This document shows, piece by piece, positions 27,242-36,065 of a DNA stretch of 64,000 nt. The stretch's first letter is position 1, and the number at the start of each line of letters is the position of its first letter. The stretch is from Bacteroidia bacterium. GTDB lineage: Bacteria; Bacteroidota; Bacteroidia; 2-12-FULL-35-15. The DNA lies in contig JAURXZ010000024.1 of NCBI GenBank assembly GCA_030654175.1, forward strand, positions 248,001 through 312,000, read 5' to 3'. Position numbers and translations under genes: made by a program. The notes under the pieces are model-generated. The model searched no databases. It was not told where the DNA came from and worked only from the letters and a program-made list of their open reading frames with translations.

Positions 27242-28984
27242 ATGAAAAAAGCAGTTTATTTATTGTTGATGGCTGGCCTTTTGGCATCCTGCGGTGGTGA
27301 GAACCAATCTACCGGAGAATCAAGAAAAGCCAAGGGGGGCGTGTATTACGGTGGCGTATTTAGGATGAACGAAACAGAAGATTTCAGAAACCTGTTTCCT
27401 ATCAATGTTACAGAAGTTGTTTCGCAACGCATTACCAGTCAGGTGTATGAAGGCCTTGTTAAGCTTTCTCAGGCCGACTTAACGGTGTTGCCTTCTTTGG
27501 CTGAAAAATGGGAAAGAAACGCAGACGCAACCAAATGGACATTCACGCTTCGTAAAGGTGTTAAGTTTCATGATGATCCTTGTTTTTCAGAAGGAAAAGG
27601 CCGCGAGTTAACAATAAATGATTTTGTATACTGCTTCGAAAACCTTTGTACTGCCAGTCCGGAAAACCAGCAGTTTGGTAATACTTTTAAGGACAAGGTT
27701 GTTGGTGCAAATGAATTTTATCAGTCTACGGTTGATAAAAAACCTTTGGCAGGTGGTGTTTCTGGAATAAAAGTAATTGATGACCAAACATTAGAGATTG
27801 ATCTAATGTATCCGTTTGTTGGTTTCCTGAACGTGTTAAGCACCCCCGGTTGTTGGGTCTACCCAAAAGAAGCATTTGAAAAATATGGTGTTGAAATGCG
27901 TGCAAAATGTGTTGGCACAGGAGCTTTTCAGGTTAAAAGTGTTAAAGAGGGCGAAGTGGTGATTTTGGAGAGAAATCCTAACTATTGGGGTGTAGATGAA
28001 TTTGGTAATCAGTTGCCTTACCTGGACGCTGTTAAATTTAGTTTTATAAAAGAAAAAAAATCAGAGTTGCTTGAGTTTAAGAGAGGCAACCTGGATATGG
28101 TTTTTCAGATACCTGTAGAATCCATATCTGATATTTTAGGTGAACTTGACCATGCAAAAGAAGCAAATGCTCCATTTAACCTGCAGGTTATTCCGGCCAT
28201 GACCGTTTTCTATTTTGGTTTCCAGATACAAAGTGACATTTTTGATAAAAAAGACGTTCGTTTGGCATTTAATTATGCCATTGATCGTGAAAAGATTGTT
28301 ACCTATACACTTCAGGGAGAGGGCACCCCGGGTATTTATGGAATTGTTCCACCATCATTTCCTGAATACGATTCAAAAAGCTTAAAGGGTTTTTATTTTG
28401 ATCCCGATAAAGCACGTAAACATTTAGCAACAGCCGGTTATCCTGAAGGAAAAGGGTTTCCCAAATTAACGCTTCAAATAAATAGTGGAGGAGGGGGCAG
28501 AAATATTCAGATTGCCGAAGTAATTCAAAAAATGTTAAAAGAAAATTTAAACATCGAAATTGAATTAAATGTACTTCCTCAGGCTGAGCACCTTGAGCGT
28601 GTAGAAACCGGTAAAACAATGTTTTGGAGAACCGGTTGGGTTGCGGATTATCCAGACCCAGAAACGTTTTTAACCCTTTTGTACAGCAAACATATTCCTA
28701 AAAACCTAAATGATAAAGCCTATTTAAACGCTATGCGTTATAAGAGCGCTAAATTTGATTCACTGTTTTCCGCTGCGTTACAGGAAGTGGATATCCCTAA
28801 ACGCATGAAATTATACCTTCAGGCCGATCAGGTGGCTATTGACGATGCCGCTATCATGCCTATTTTTTATGATGAAAATTATCGTTTGGTTCAAACCTAC
28901 ATTAAGAGCTTCCCGGCAAACGCAATGGAATATCGCGATCTGACACGTGTTTATTTTGAGCCCAAAACGGAGAAAAAGAAATAA
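27242..28984 (+). CDS. ABC transporter substrate-binding lipoprotein, peptide/oligopeptide type (SBP_bac_5)
   Basis: 580 aa. The lipobox LASC predicts Cys17 lipidation. The family core runs LTVLPSLAEKWERNADATKWTFTLRKGVKFHDD, then NDFVYCFE, GTGAFQVKS, ILERNPNYWG, DVRLAFNYAIDREKI and a late MPIFYDENYRLV. These are hallmark segments of DppA/OppA-type binding proteins. No permease or ATPase genes lie beside it, so its transporter is encoded elsewhere or it acts alone. A terminator follows 15 bp after the stop. Confidence 0.95.
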   Translation: MKKAVYLLLMAGLLASCGGENQSTGESRKAKGGVYYGGVFRMNETEDFRNLFPINVTEVVSQRITSQVYEGLVKLSQADLTVLPSLAEKWERNADATKWTFTLRKGVKFHDDPCFSEGKGRELTINDFVYCFENLCTASPENQQFGNTFKDKVVGANEFYQSTVDKKPLAGGVSGIKVIDDQTLEIDLMYPFVGFLNVLSTPGCWVYPKEAFEKYGVEMRAKCVGTGAFQVKSVKEGEVVILERNPNYWGVDEFGNQLPYLDAVKFSFIKEKKSELLEFKRGNLDMVFQIPVESISDILGELDHAKEANAPFNLQVIPAMTVFYFGFQIQSDIFDKKDVRLAFNYAIDREKIVTYTLQGEGTPGIYGIVPPSFPEYDSKSLKGFYFDPDKARKHLATAGYPEGKGFPKLTLQINSGGGGRNIQIAEVIQKMLKENLNIEIELNVLPQAEHLERVETGKTMFWRTGWVADYPDPETFLTLLYSKHIPKNLNDKAYLNAMRYKSAKFDSLFSAALQEVDIPKRMKLYLQADQVAIDDAAIMPIFYDENYRLVQTYIKSFPANAMEYRDLTRVYFEPKTEKKK

Positions 28985-28998
28985 AGTTCTAATTTTTA

Positions 28999-29040
28999 AA
29001 AAAAGCCATCGCTCCAGATAGGGGACGATGGCTTTTTTTT
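28999..29040 (+). terminator. Rho-independent terminator after peptide-binding lipoprotein gene
   Basis: AAAGCCATCG pairs with CGATGGCTTT around a 14-nt loop, followed by an eight-T run. The rest of the gap to 29371 contains a half copy of the TTCGACAGGCTCA repeat at 29117-29130 and G/C-rich debris, but no gene. Confidence 0.9.
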
Positions 29041-29371
29041 GTCTTTTTTCTGGCCCCCGCCCTTTTCCAAAACCCGCCCAAACAATGTCGTTTAGTTAAG
29101 AAGCCATTGCACCTATTTCGACAGGCTCAATATGACCAGCGGGCGGGCAGTCTGAACGTATAAAAGACTTAGGGCAGGCTTCCTTTGTTAAGTGACACCG
29201 CCTGACCGAAATGGGCGCAGGCGCTGCCATTTCAAGCTGAGGAGAGAAAACGGAAGCGCCTAAAACTTAGGCTTTCAACAATGTTAAGTGTATAACCTTT
29301 AGTGTATAACCTAACAAATCACTTACTTTATTAATAATATTGTATCCTCGATAACCTTAAATAATTTACAA

Positions 29372-30379
29372 ATGAAAAAAGTCTATAACGCTGTTGCGGT
29401 AATATTGATGGTAAGTGTAATGATCTCTTGTGTGCCTCAGCGCAAACTAGAGGAAGAGCAAGCAAAAAGAAAAACCTGCGATACTGATCTGGCTGCATTA
29501 AAAATAGCAAATCAGAGCTGTGAAACAAAACTTACCGAAGCCACAAAAAGCCTGGCGGATGATATAAAAATAATTTCGAATCTTCAAAAAGACACTGCTA
29601 TGTGTGGAAGTAACTACCGTACCTTCCTTGCGAAATACGATAAACTAAACCAGGTAAACGAACAATTACTGGACAAATACAATCGTTTATTGAGCGGCAA
29701 TATTGCAGATACAAAAAAGCTTTCAAGCGAGTTACAACTTACACAGGACCAGCTATTAAAGAAGCAGGATGAGTTAAAACTATTGGAGGGCCAACTAAAT
29801 GATCAAAAGAAAAATTTGGATGCACTTACGGCTGAATTAACAAAACGTGAAGCACGTGTTGCTGAATTAGAGGGGGTTTTGAAAAAGAAAGACGATGCGG
29901 TTAACGATTTGAAGAAAAAGCTTTCCGATGCCTTATTTGGCTTTGAAGGTAAAGGTTTAACGATCACTCAAAAAAACGGTAAAGTATACGTTTCAATGGA
30001 AGAGAATCTTTTGTTTGCTTCAGGTAGCACAACAGTTGAAACTAAAGGTGTTGAGGCATTGAAAAAAGTTGCGAAAGTGCTGGAGCAAAATTCTGAAATA
30101 AATATTTTAATTGAAGGGCATACAGATGATGTGCCAATGGCTGGTAAAGGTGAGATTAAGGACAACTGGGATCTAAGTGTTATGCGTGCTACTTCTATCG
30201 TAAAAATTATTACCAAAAACAGCTCAGTAGATTCAAGACGTTTAACCGCTGCCGGACGTGGGGAGTATTTCCCTATCGACACCGCAAAAACATCAGAGGC
30301 GCGCAAAAAGAACCGTAGAACGGAAATTATTCTAACACCTAAATTAGACGAGCTTTTTAAAGTGCTTGAAACTAATTAA
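29372..30379 (+). CDS. OmpA-family lipoprotein with coiled coil
   Basis: 335 aa. Lipobox ISC at about residue 20, then a long coiled coil (about residues 25-185, rich in K/E/L heptads), then a C-terminal OmpA peptidoglycan-binding domain (about 200-335). The domain signature is ENLLFASGSTTVETKGVEAL, ILIEGHTDDVP, NWDLSVMRATSIV and RRLTAAGRGEY..ARKKNRRTEIIL. It should tether the outer membrane to peptidoglycan. It stands alone with no operon partner visible. Confidence 0.93.
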   Translation: MKKVYNAVAVILMVSVMISCVPQRKLEEEQAKRKTCDTDLAALKIANQSCETKLTEATKSLADDIKIISNLQKDTAMCGSNYRTFLAKYDKLNQVNEQLLDKYNRLLSGNIADTKKLSSELQLTQDQLLKKQDELKLLEGQLNDQKKNLDALTAELTKREARVAELEGVLKKKDDAVNDLKKKLSDALFGFEGKGLTITQKNGKVYVSMEENLLFASGSTTVETKGVEALKKVAKVLEQNSEINILIEGHTDDVPMAGKGEIKDNWDLSVMRATSIVKIITKNSSVDSRRLTAAGRGEYFPIDTAKTSEARKKNRRTEIILTPKLDELFKVLETN

Positions 30380-30403
30380 TAGCTGCCGATATTGTAAGAG
30401 AAT

Positions 30404-30460
30404 GGCCACGAATTTCACGAATTTTAAGTTTAAAGGCCTTTAATCCTTAAAATTCGTGGC
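30404..30460. repeat. Palindromic repeat GCCACGAATTT / AAATTCGTGGC
   Basis: The arms GGCCACGAATTTC and AAATTCGTGGC lie about 35 nt apart. A half copy begins at about 11021. It is a common Bacteroidota intergenic motif. Confidence 0.7.
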
Positions 30461-30598
30461 AAGTATCATTTTTACTTTTTCATTTAGTCGACACCATTGC
30501 CAACCACGAATTAATGCAAATTAATGGTTAAAGAGATCGCCCCGATGTTCGCCCCCCGTGGGATCGGATGTATATAGCCCAACGAATGTCCATAAATA

Positions 30599-30619
30599 TA
30601 GGACTCCGAAGGAGTCCTA
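30599..30619. repeat. Palindrome TAGGACTCCGAAGGAGTCCTA
   Basis: A near-perfect 21-bp palindrome with a central GA, of the GGACTCC...GGAGTCC type frequent between Bacteroidota genes. Confidence 0.7.
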
Positions 30620-30674
30620 CCAATACAAACACTAGTTACAAATTAATCTGATAATTTTCTTTTAATAGGCAGTT

Positions 30675-30706
30675 AAACCTAACAGGTTTTGAAAACCTGT
30701 CAAGTT
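30675..30706. repeat. Palindromic repeat, family D (ACAGGTTTTGAAAACCTGT)
   Basis: AACAGGTTTTGAAAACCTGT with imperfect outer arms. It is the same element as the in-frame copy in ileS (34771-34801) and the copy at 58767-58797. The rest of 30380-30840 shows only degenerate repeats. Confidence 0.75.
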
Positions 30707-30840
30707 GCTTATTCATTAACCTGTTGGAATAATATATATTAGAGTAATGGTATTGATCGAACTGTATATTATTGCCCCTGCTCAACGGCAAAAAAGCCCA
30801 AATCCATTGGGGTATACAGCCTTTATTTGCCCCTAAAAAC

Positions 30841-30870
30841 AAAAAGCTGCTTATTTCTAAGCAGCTTTTT
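30841..30870 (-). terminator. Terminator of the DksA-like gene
   Basis: AAAAAGCTGCTTA and TAAGCAGCTTTTT flank a 4-nt loop. It can act in both directions; the minus-strand gene stop is 23 bp away. Confidence 0.85.
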
Positions 30871-30892
30871 GTACGTATAAACAAGGGGTAGA

Positions 30893-31906
30893 TTATGCGT
30901 TTTGTCCTAATTTAGCTTCAATAACCAAAGTGGCGTGTGGTACACTTCTCAAACGTTCTTTTGAGATTAATTTACCAGTAACACGGCATATTCCGTAAGT
31001 TTTGTTTTCAATACGAATTAAAGCGTTTTGCAGGTTCTGAATAAACTTCTCCTGACGACCGGCTAAATGTGATGTTTCTTCTTTAGATAAAACATCAGAA
31101 CCATCTTCCAATAACTTGAATGTAGGGGAAGTGTCGTCTGTTCCGTGATCATCTTTGTGAGACAGCGTGCTTTTTAATAATTCATAATCTTTTTGAGCTT
31201 CAGCAAGTTTTTTCAAGATCAATTCTTTGAATTCTTTTAATTCAGCATCAGTATAACGTGTTCTCTTATCAGTATTAATATGTGGCTTTGGTATAGGCCC
31301 CATTGGTCTTCTGATAGACGGAACCTTGTATTCAACCACTAATGAATCCTGATCTCTGTTATCATCATCCATATCCATATCACGTTCAACCTTTTTCTTT
31401 AAAACAGGTTCTGGTTTCTTTGCAACAGGTGTTATTGGTTTTGCAACAACTATTGGTTTTGCAGGAATTATTTTTTTTGCTTCCACTTTAGCAACGGGTT
31501 TAAGAACAACTTTTTGAATTGGTTTTGCAGGTGCTTTTTTAGCAACTACTTTTTTTACTTCTTTTTTAGCAACCACTTTTTTGGCAACTTTCACAGCCTT
31601 TTTAGCAATCACCTTTTTCACAGGTTTTTTAGCAACCGCTTTTTTTACAGGCTTAGCAACTATTTTTTTTACGGGTTTTTTAGCAACCGCTTTTTTAGCA
31701 ACAACTTTTTTCACAGGCTTTTTAGCAACTGCTTTTTTTACTGCTTTAGCAACTTTTTTAGGAGCCGCTTTTTTCACAGGTTTTTTAGCAACGGCCTTTT
31801 TTGCAGGTTTAGCGGCTTTCTTAGGAGCAGCTTTTTTTGCTACTACTTTTTTTGCAGGTTTAGCAGCTTTTTTTGCCGGTTTTCCTTTTTGCGCTTTTTT
31901 TGCCAT
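30893..31906 (-). CDS. TraR/DksA-family protein with histone-H1-like Lys/Ala tail
   Basis: 337 aa. Residues 1-175 are almost entirely K, A, V and P in KKAVAKKPVKK-type repeats, like eukaryotic H1 tails and bacterial H1-like DNA-binding proteins. Residues 215-337 form a TraR/DksA domain: a coiled-coil (YTDAELKEFKELILKKLAEAQ), then YGICRVTGKLISKERLRSVPHATLVIEAKLG. Only one cysteine remains of the usual four-Cys zinc finger, so zinc binding is probably lost. The fusion may bind DNA non-specifically through the tail while the C-terminal part acts on RNA polymerase; that is inference. The ORF ends with the terminator at 30841. Confidence 0.85.
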   Translation of the reverse strand: MAKKAQKGKPAKKAAKPAKKVVAKKAAPKKAAKPAKKAVAKKPVKKAAPKKVAKAVKKAVAKKPVKKVVAKKAVAKKPVKKIVAKPVKKAVAKKPVKKVIAKKAVKVAKKVVAKKEVKKVVAKKAPAKPIQKVVLKPVAKVEAKKIIPAKPIVVAKPITPVAKKPEPVLKKKVERDMDMDDDNRDQDSLVVEYKVPSIRRPMGPIPKPHINTDKRTRYTDAELKEFKELILKKLAEAQKDYELLKSTLSHKDDHGTDDTSPTFKLLEDGSDVLSKEETSHLAGRQEKFIQNLQNALIRIENKTYGICRVTGKLISKERLRSVPHATLVIEAKLGQNA

Positions 31907-31918
31907 TTTTTATAGGTG

Positions 31919-34900
31919 TTAGTTTAATTTAGTAATAGTGATTAGGGTTTTTATTTCTTCGTCTAATTCAATTTCAGAGCCTATTTTATGCTCTAAAGTA
32001 TCGACAAGTTCCAGTGACGAGGCCAGAATTTCGGTGCAAATATAGTTCAAATTATTGTTGATAGCTGCATTTATAGCAGAATTTCTCTGAATTTTTACAT
32101 CAATTCTATCCGTTACATCCAAATTACTTTCTTTTCTCAGGTTCTGGATTCTGTTTACCAGCTCCCGTGCAAGGCCTTCTTCTCTTAGTTCAGGAGTAAT
32201 GGTAACGTCCAGGGCCACAGTTAGTTGTCCCGAGTTTGCGACCTTCCATCCGGGAATATCAACAGGGATAATTTCTACGTCATCGTTTTCTAATTCAATC
32301 ACTTCCGAGTCAATTTTGATCTCAAATTTTCCTGTTTTTTCAATTCCTGAAATGATCGCCTGAGCGTTTTCGGCAGCAAAAGTTTGCACTGCCTTCATGT
32401 TTTTACCGCATTTTTTACCCAAAGTTTTAAAATTTAACTTTAAATTTTTGGTAATTGATGTAGTGGATTCATCCACAAAGTCTAAACTTTTTACATTTAC
32501 TTCCGACAATATCAGATCTTTAACCGCTTCAATTTTATCTTTGAAGGAATCGTCCAATACCGGAATTTGAATTTTATTTAATGGCTGACGAACACGTATG
32601 TTTTCTTTTTTACGGATCGACAAGATCATAGAAGAAATTTTTTGCGCCAGCTCCATGCGCTCTTCCAGATCTTTATCGATCAGGAAGGTATCGGAAACAG
32701 GGAAATCGCTTAAGTGTATTGATTCTGCTCTGTCGCGGCCTGTTACTGAATTGAGATCGGAATACAACCGATCCATAAAAAACGGAGCTATTGGTGCTGC
32801 AAGTTGCGCCACTACTTCCATACAACGATATAGTGTTTGGTAAGCAGCTATTTTATCTTGTGAATAATCACCTTTCCAGAAGCGTCTTCTGCACAAGCGT
32901 ACATACCAGTTGCTGAGGTGTTCATCCACAAAATTTTCGATATATCGCCCGGCACGGTGTGGTTCATAATCCGAATACGCTTCATCTACTTTTTTGATCA
33001 GTGTATTTAGTTCAGATAAGATCCAGCGGTCAATTTCGGTACGTTCAGTCATAGGGATCTCTGCTTCTGAATAGCGGAATCCATCAACGTTTGCATACAA
33101 TGTGAAGAAAGAATAGGTATTGTGAAGTGTTCCAAAGAACCTGCGTTGCACTTCGCTAATGCCTTCAAGGTCAAACTTTAAATTGTCCCAGGGAGCTGCG
33201 TTGGTGATCATATACCAGCGTGTAGCATCCGGACCATATTTTTCAATTGTTTGGAAGGGGTCAACAGCATTGCCTAAGCGCTTGCTCATTTTTTGTCCGT
33301 TCTTATCCAGCACCAAACCATTGCTCACCACATTTTTGAAAGCAACAGAATCAAAGCACATCGTCCCTATCGCATGAAGCGTGAAAAACCAGCCACGTGT
33401 TTGATCAACACCTTCAGCAATAAAATCGGCAGGGAAATACTTTTTCTGATCGATCAACTCCTTGTTCTCAAATGGGTAATGCAACTGTGCATAGGGCATT
33501 GCACCGGAATCGAACCAAACGTCAATTAGATCGGGTTCACGGAAAAGCTTTTTGCCATTGCGTTCCAGAAAAATTGAATCGGCATAAGGTTTGTGAAGAT
33601 CAAAGCTGTTGTAGTTTTCAGCACTGTTATCGCCCGGTGTAAATGCACCAAGCGGGTTATTTTGCATCATTCCTTTTGCAATGGCATTGTCAATTTCGTT
33701 TTTTAATTCTTCAGCTGAGCTAATGCAGATCTGTTCGGTTTTATCTTCACTTGTCCAGATAGGAATAGGGATACCCCAAAAGCGGGAGCGGGATAAATTC
33801 CAGTCGTTCAGATTTTCCAACCAATTACCAAAACGGCCCGTACCGGTAGATTCCGGCTTCCAGTTGATTGTTTTGTTTAGTTCGATCATGCGCTCTTTAT
33901 AGTCGGTAGTTTTGATGAACCAGCTATCTAAAGGATAATATAAAACAGGTTTATCTGTTCTCCAGCAATGCGGGTAACTGTGATCGTAAGATTCTTTTTT
34001 GAAAAGTTTTCCTTCTTCCTGAAGCTTTAAAACGATACGTTCATCAACACTCAGATAAGCTTTTAGCTCTTTTATTTTGCCGCTTGCTTCTAGTATTTTC
34101 TTTTGAATTTTGAATTCTTTCTCTTTTTCCTCTTCTGTGAGATAGGCTTCTTTTACATATTCTTCACCATATAAAAACACACCGTCTTTTATTTCCGGTA
34201 AAAACTTACCTCGTCTGTCAACCAATGTTAATGAGCCAATGCCGTTTTGTTTGGCAACCCTAAAATCGTCTGCACCAAAACTTGGTGCGATGTGAACAAT
34301 ACCTGTTCCATCCGAAGTTGTAACAAAATCGCCAATGATCACGCGGAATGCATCGCCATCGGTTGGTTGGGTGAAGGGCATTAGTTGTTCGTATTTTATT
34401 CCTTCTAAATCGGAGCCTTTGAATGTTTGTAATACTCTACAAGGAGGCTTTTTTTTGTAAAATGTTTTGAAAAAATATTCTAAATCGTTCTTTAAATTTT
34501 CTGGTTTTCCTACGTAATTATCTGATAAATCAAATAGTCCATTATACTTATGTTTATTATCAGGACTTGTAAATTCTACCTCAATATCATCTATAAAATG
34601 TTCATCTATTAAATCATTAGCAAGAATGACATTAATTCTATTCAATGAAAATGGATTAAACGTTTCAACTAAAACATATTCAATATTTTTCCCAACAGCC
34701 AAAGCAGTATTAGAAGGCAAAGTCCAAGGGGTAGTTGTCCAGGCCAGGAAATAAGTATTGTCGTTCAATAGACCTGACAGGTTTTTAAAACCTGTCAGGT
34801 CTTGATCTTTAGCAACTTTAAACATTGCAACAGCAGTTCTGTCCTTCACATCCCTATAACACCCCGGTTGATTCAATTCATGTGTTGAAAGCCCTGTTCC

Positions 34901-35455
34901 TGCAGCAGGAGAATAAGGCTGAATAGTAAACCCTTTGTATATAGATCCTTTCGCATATAGGTTATTTAACAACCACCAAACAGATTCAATGTATTTATTT
35001 TCGTAGGTGATGTATGGATGCTCCATATCCACCCAATAGCCCATTTTTTCGGTTACATCAGCCCACACATCGGTGTATTTCATTACATCTTTGCGGCATT
35101 CGATATTGTATTGTTCAACAGTAATTTTTGTCCCGATATCTTCTTTTGTAATTCCTAAAGCCTTCTCAACACTTAATTCTATTGGTAATCCGTGAGTATC
35201 CCAACCTGCTTTACGTTTTACCTGAAACCCTTTTTGTGTTTTGAAACGACAAAAAATATCTTTGATAGAACGGGCCATCACATGGTGAATACCCGGCAGA
35301 CCGTTGGCACTTGGCGGTCCCTCATAAAAAACAAAAGGTGTTTTTCCTTCACGTGATGTGATGGATTTTTCAAATGTATTATTCTCGTCCCAGATTTTTT
35401 GTACGTCTTTCGCTGTTTGCGAAAGGTTAAGGCCGGTGTATGTTTTGTAGTTCAT
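31919..35455 (-). CDS. ileS: Isoleucyl-tRNA synthetase
   Basis: Charges tRNA-Ile. The catalytic motifs are the HIGH-equivalent GLPGIHH (about residues 53-59), KMSKRLGNAVDP, and the editing-domain signature WTTTPWTLPSNTALAVG. The C-terminal anticodon-binding and helical domains follow normally. 1178 aa is slightly long for the family. One reason is a palindromic repeat read in frame at 34771-34801, adding DLTGFKNLSG just before the editing domain. The stop codon overlaps none of the DksA-like gene (12 bp gap), so they may be co-transcribed. Confidence 0.97.
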   Translation of the reverse strand: MNYKTYTGLNLSQTAKDVQKIWDENNTFEKSITSREGKTPFVFYEGPPSANGLPGIHHVMARSIKDIFCRFKTQKGFQVKRKAGWDTHGLPIELSVEKALGITKEDIGTKITVEQYNIECRKDVMKYTDVWADVTEKMGYWVDMEHPYITYENKYIESVWWLLNNLYAKGSIYKGFTIQPYSPAAGTGLSTHELNQPGCYRDVKDRTAVAMFKVAKDQDLTGFKNLSGLLNDNTYFLAWTTTPWTLPSNTALAVGKNIEYVLVETFNPFSLNRINVILANDLIDEHFIDDIEVEFTSPDNKHKYNGLFDLSDNYVGKPENLKNDLEYFFKTFYKKKPPCRVLQTFKGSDLEGIKYEQLMPFTQPTDGDAFRVIIGDFVTTSDGTGIVHIAPSFGADDFRVAKQNGIGSLTLVDRRGKFLPEIKDGVFLYGEEYVKEAYLTEEEKEKEFKIQKKILEASGKIKELKAYLSVDERIVLKLQEEGKLFKKESYDHSYPHCWRTDKPVLYYPLDSWFIKTTDYKERMIELNKTINWKPESTGTGRFGNWLENLNDWNLSRSRFWGIPIPIWTSEDKTEQICISSAEELKNEIDNAIAKGMMQNNPLGAFTPGDNSAENYNSFDLHKPYADSIFLERNGKKLFREPDLIDVWFDSGAMPYAQLHYPFENKELIDQKKYFPADFIAEGVDQTRGWFFTLHAIGTMCFDSVAFKNVVSNGLVLDKNGQKMSKRLGNAVDPFQTIEKYGPDATRWYMITNAAPWDNLKFDLEGISEVQRRFFGTLHNTYSFFTLYANVDGFRYSEAEIPMTERTEIDRWILSELNTLIKKVDEAYSDYEPHRAGRYIENFVDEHLSNWYVRLCRRRFWKGDYSQDKIAAYQTLYRCMEVVAQLAAPIAPFFMDRLYSDLNSVTGRDRAESIHLSDFPVSDTFLIDKDLEERMELAQKISSMILSIRKKENIRVRQPLNKIQIPVLDDSFKDKIEAVKDLILSEVNVKSLDFVDESTTSITKNLKLNFKTLGKKCGKNMKAVQTFAAENAQAIISGIEKTGKFEIKIDSEVIELENDDVEIIPVDIPGWKVANSGQLTVALDVTITPELREEGLARELVNRIQNLRKESNLDVTDRIDVKIQRNSAINAAINNNLNYICTEILASSLELVDTLEHKIGSEIELDEEIKTLITITKLN
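34771..34801. repeat. Family D palindromic repeat, in-frame copy inside ileS
   Basis: GACCTGACAGG, then a T5/A4 centre, then CCTGTCAGGTC: a 31-bp near-perfect palindrome identical in type to the intergenic copies at 30675-30706 and 58767-58797. It encodes DLTGFKNLSG in the synthetase. Confidence 0.9.
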
Positions 35456-35535
35456 AATAAGTTCATAATAAGTTCAAAGTTTAAAGTTTGAAAGTGTAAA
35501 GTTGTTGCTATAACTTTTGACTTTATAACTTTAAA

Positions 35536-35952
35536 CTAAATAGTTGCGATCACTTTTAATTCAATAGCAATAGGTGTTGGTAAACAGTTGATCTCAATGG
35601 TGGTTCTACAGGGCTGGTTATCTTTGAACCATTCGGCATACACACGATTATAAGTTGCAAAATCATCTTTCATATTGGTAAGAAAAACCTGCACATCCAC
35701 AATGTTATCCCAGCTGCTTCCTGCATCTTCCAAAATGTATTTAACATTCTGAAACACGCTTTTGCACTGCGTTTCGATATCATAAGAAATAATATTTCCT
35801 TTTTCATCGAGGTCAACTCCCGGAATTTTTTTGTTGCCACGCTCACGAGGACCAACACCGGAAAGAAACAGCAAATTGCCAACCTTTCGCGCATGTGGAT
35901 ATGACCCTACCGGCTCGGGTGCTTTGCTTGAATTTATTTTTGAATCACTCAT
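35536..35952 (-). CDS. RidA-family protein (YjgF/2-aminomuconate deaminase-like)
   Basis: 138-aa protein of the RidA superfamily of imine/enamine deaminases. Signatures are LLFLSGVGPRERGNKKIPGV near the N-terminus and a C-terminal CRTTIEINCLPTPIAIELKVIA with the conserved Arg. The 'GVGPRERG' form resembles the aminomuconate-deaminase subgroup rather than canonical RidA, so the substrate may differ. ATG 35952 (MSDSK) is preferred to an upstream in-frame ATG at 35988 because the family starts there. The short gap to ileS contains AAAGTTTAAAG-type palindromic sequence. Confidence 0.9.
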   Translation of the reverse strand: MSDSKINSSKAPEPVGSYPHARKVGNLLFLSGVGPRERGNKKIPGVDLDEKGNIISYDIETQCKSVFQNVKYILEDAGSSWDNIVDVQVFLTNMKDDFATYNRVYAEWFKDNQPCRTTIEINCLPTPIAIELKVIATI

Positions 35953-36065
35953 TGCTTTGATTTTTATAAAAGAGTGCAAATATACCATGTTCAGCGCATA
36001 AAAGCAACATGAAGAAAATAGCTTTCAGTACATTAAATTTTGAAATTTTTATTCGAAGTTCAATA

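Noticed and set aside
31514-31922. Phe-rich antisense frames in the DksA/H1 gene
   Set aside because: They are mirror images of the Lys/Ala tail in other frames.
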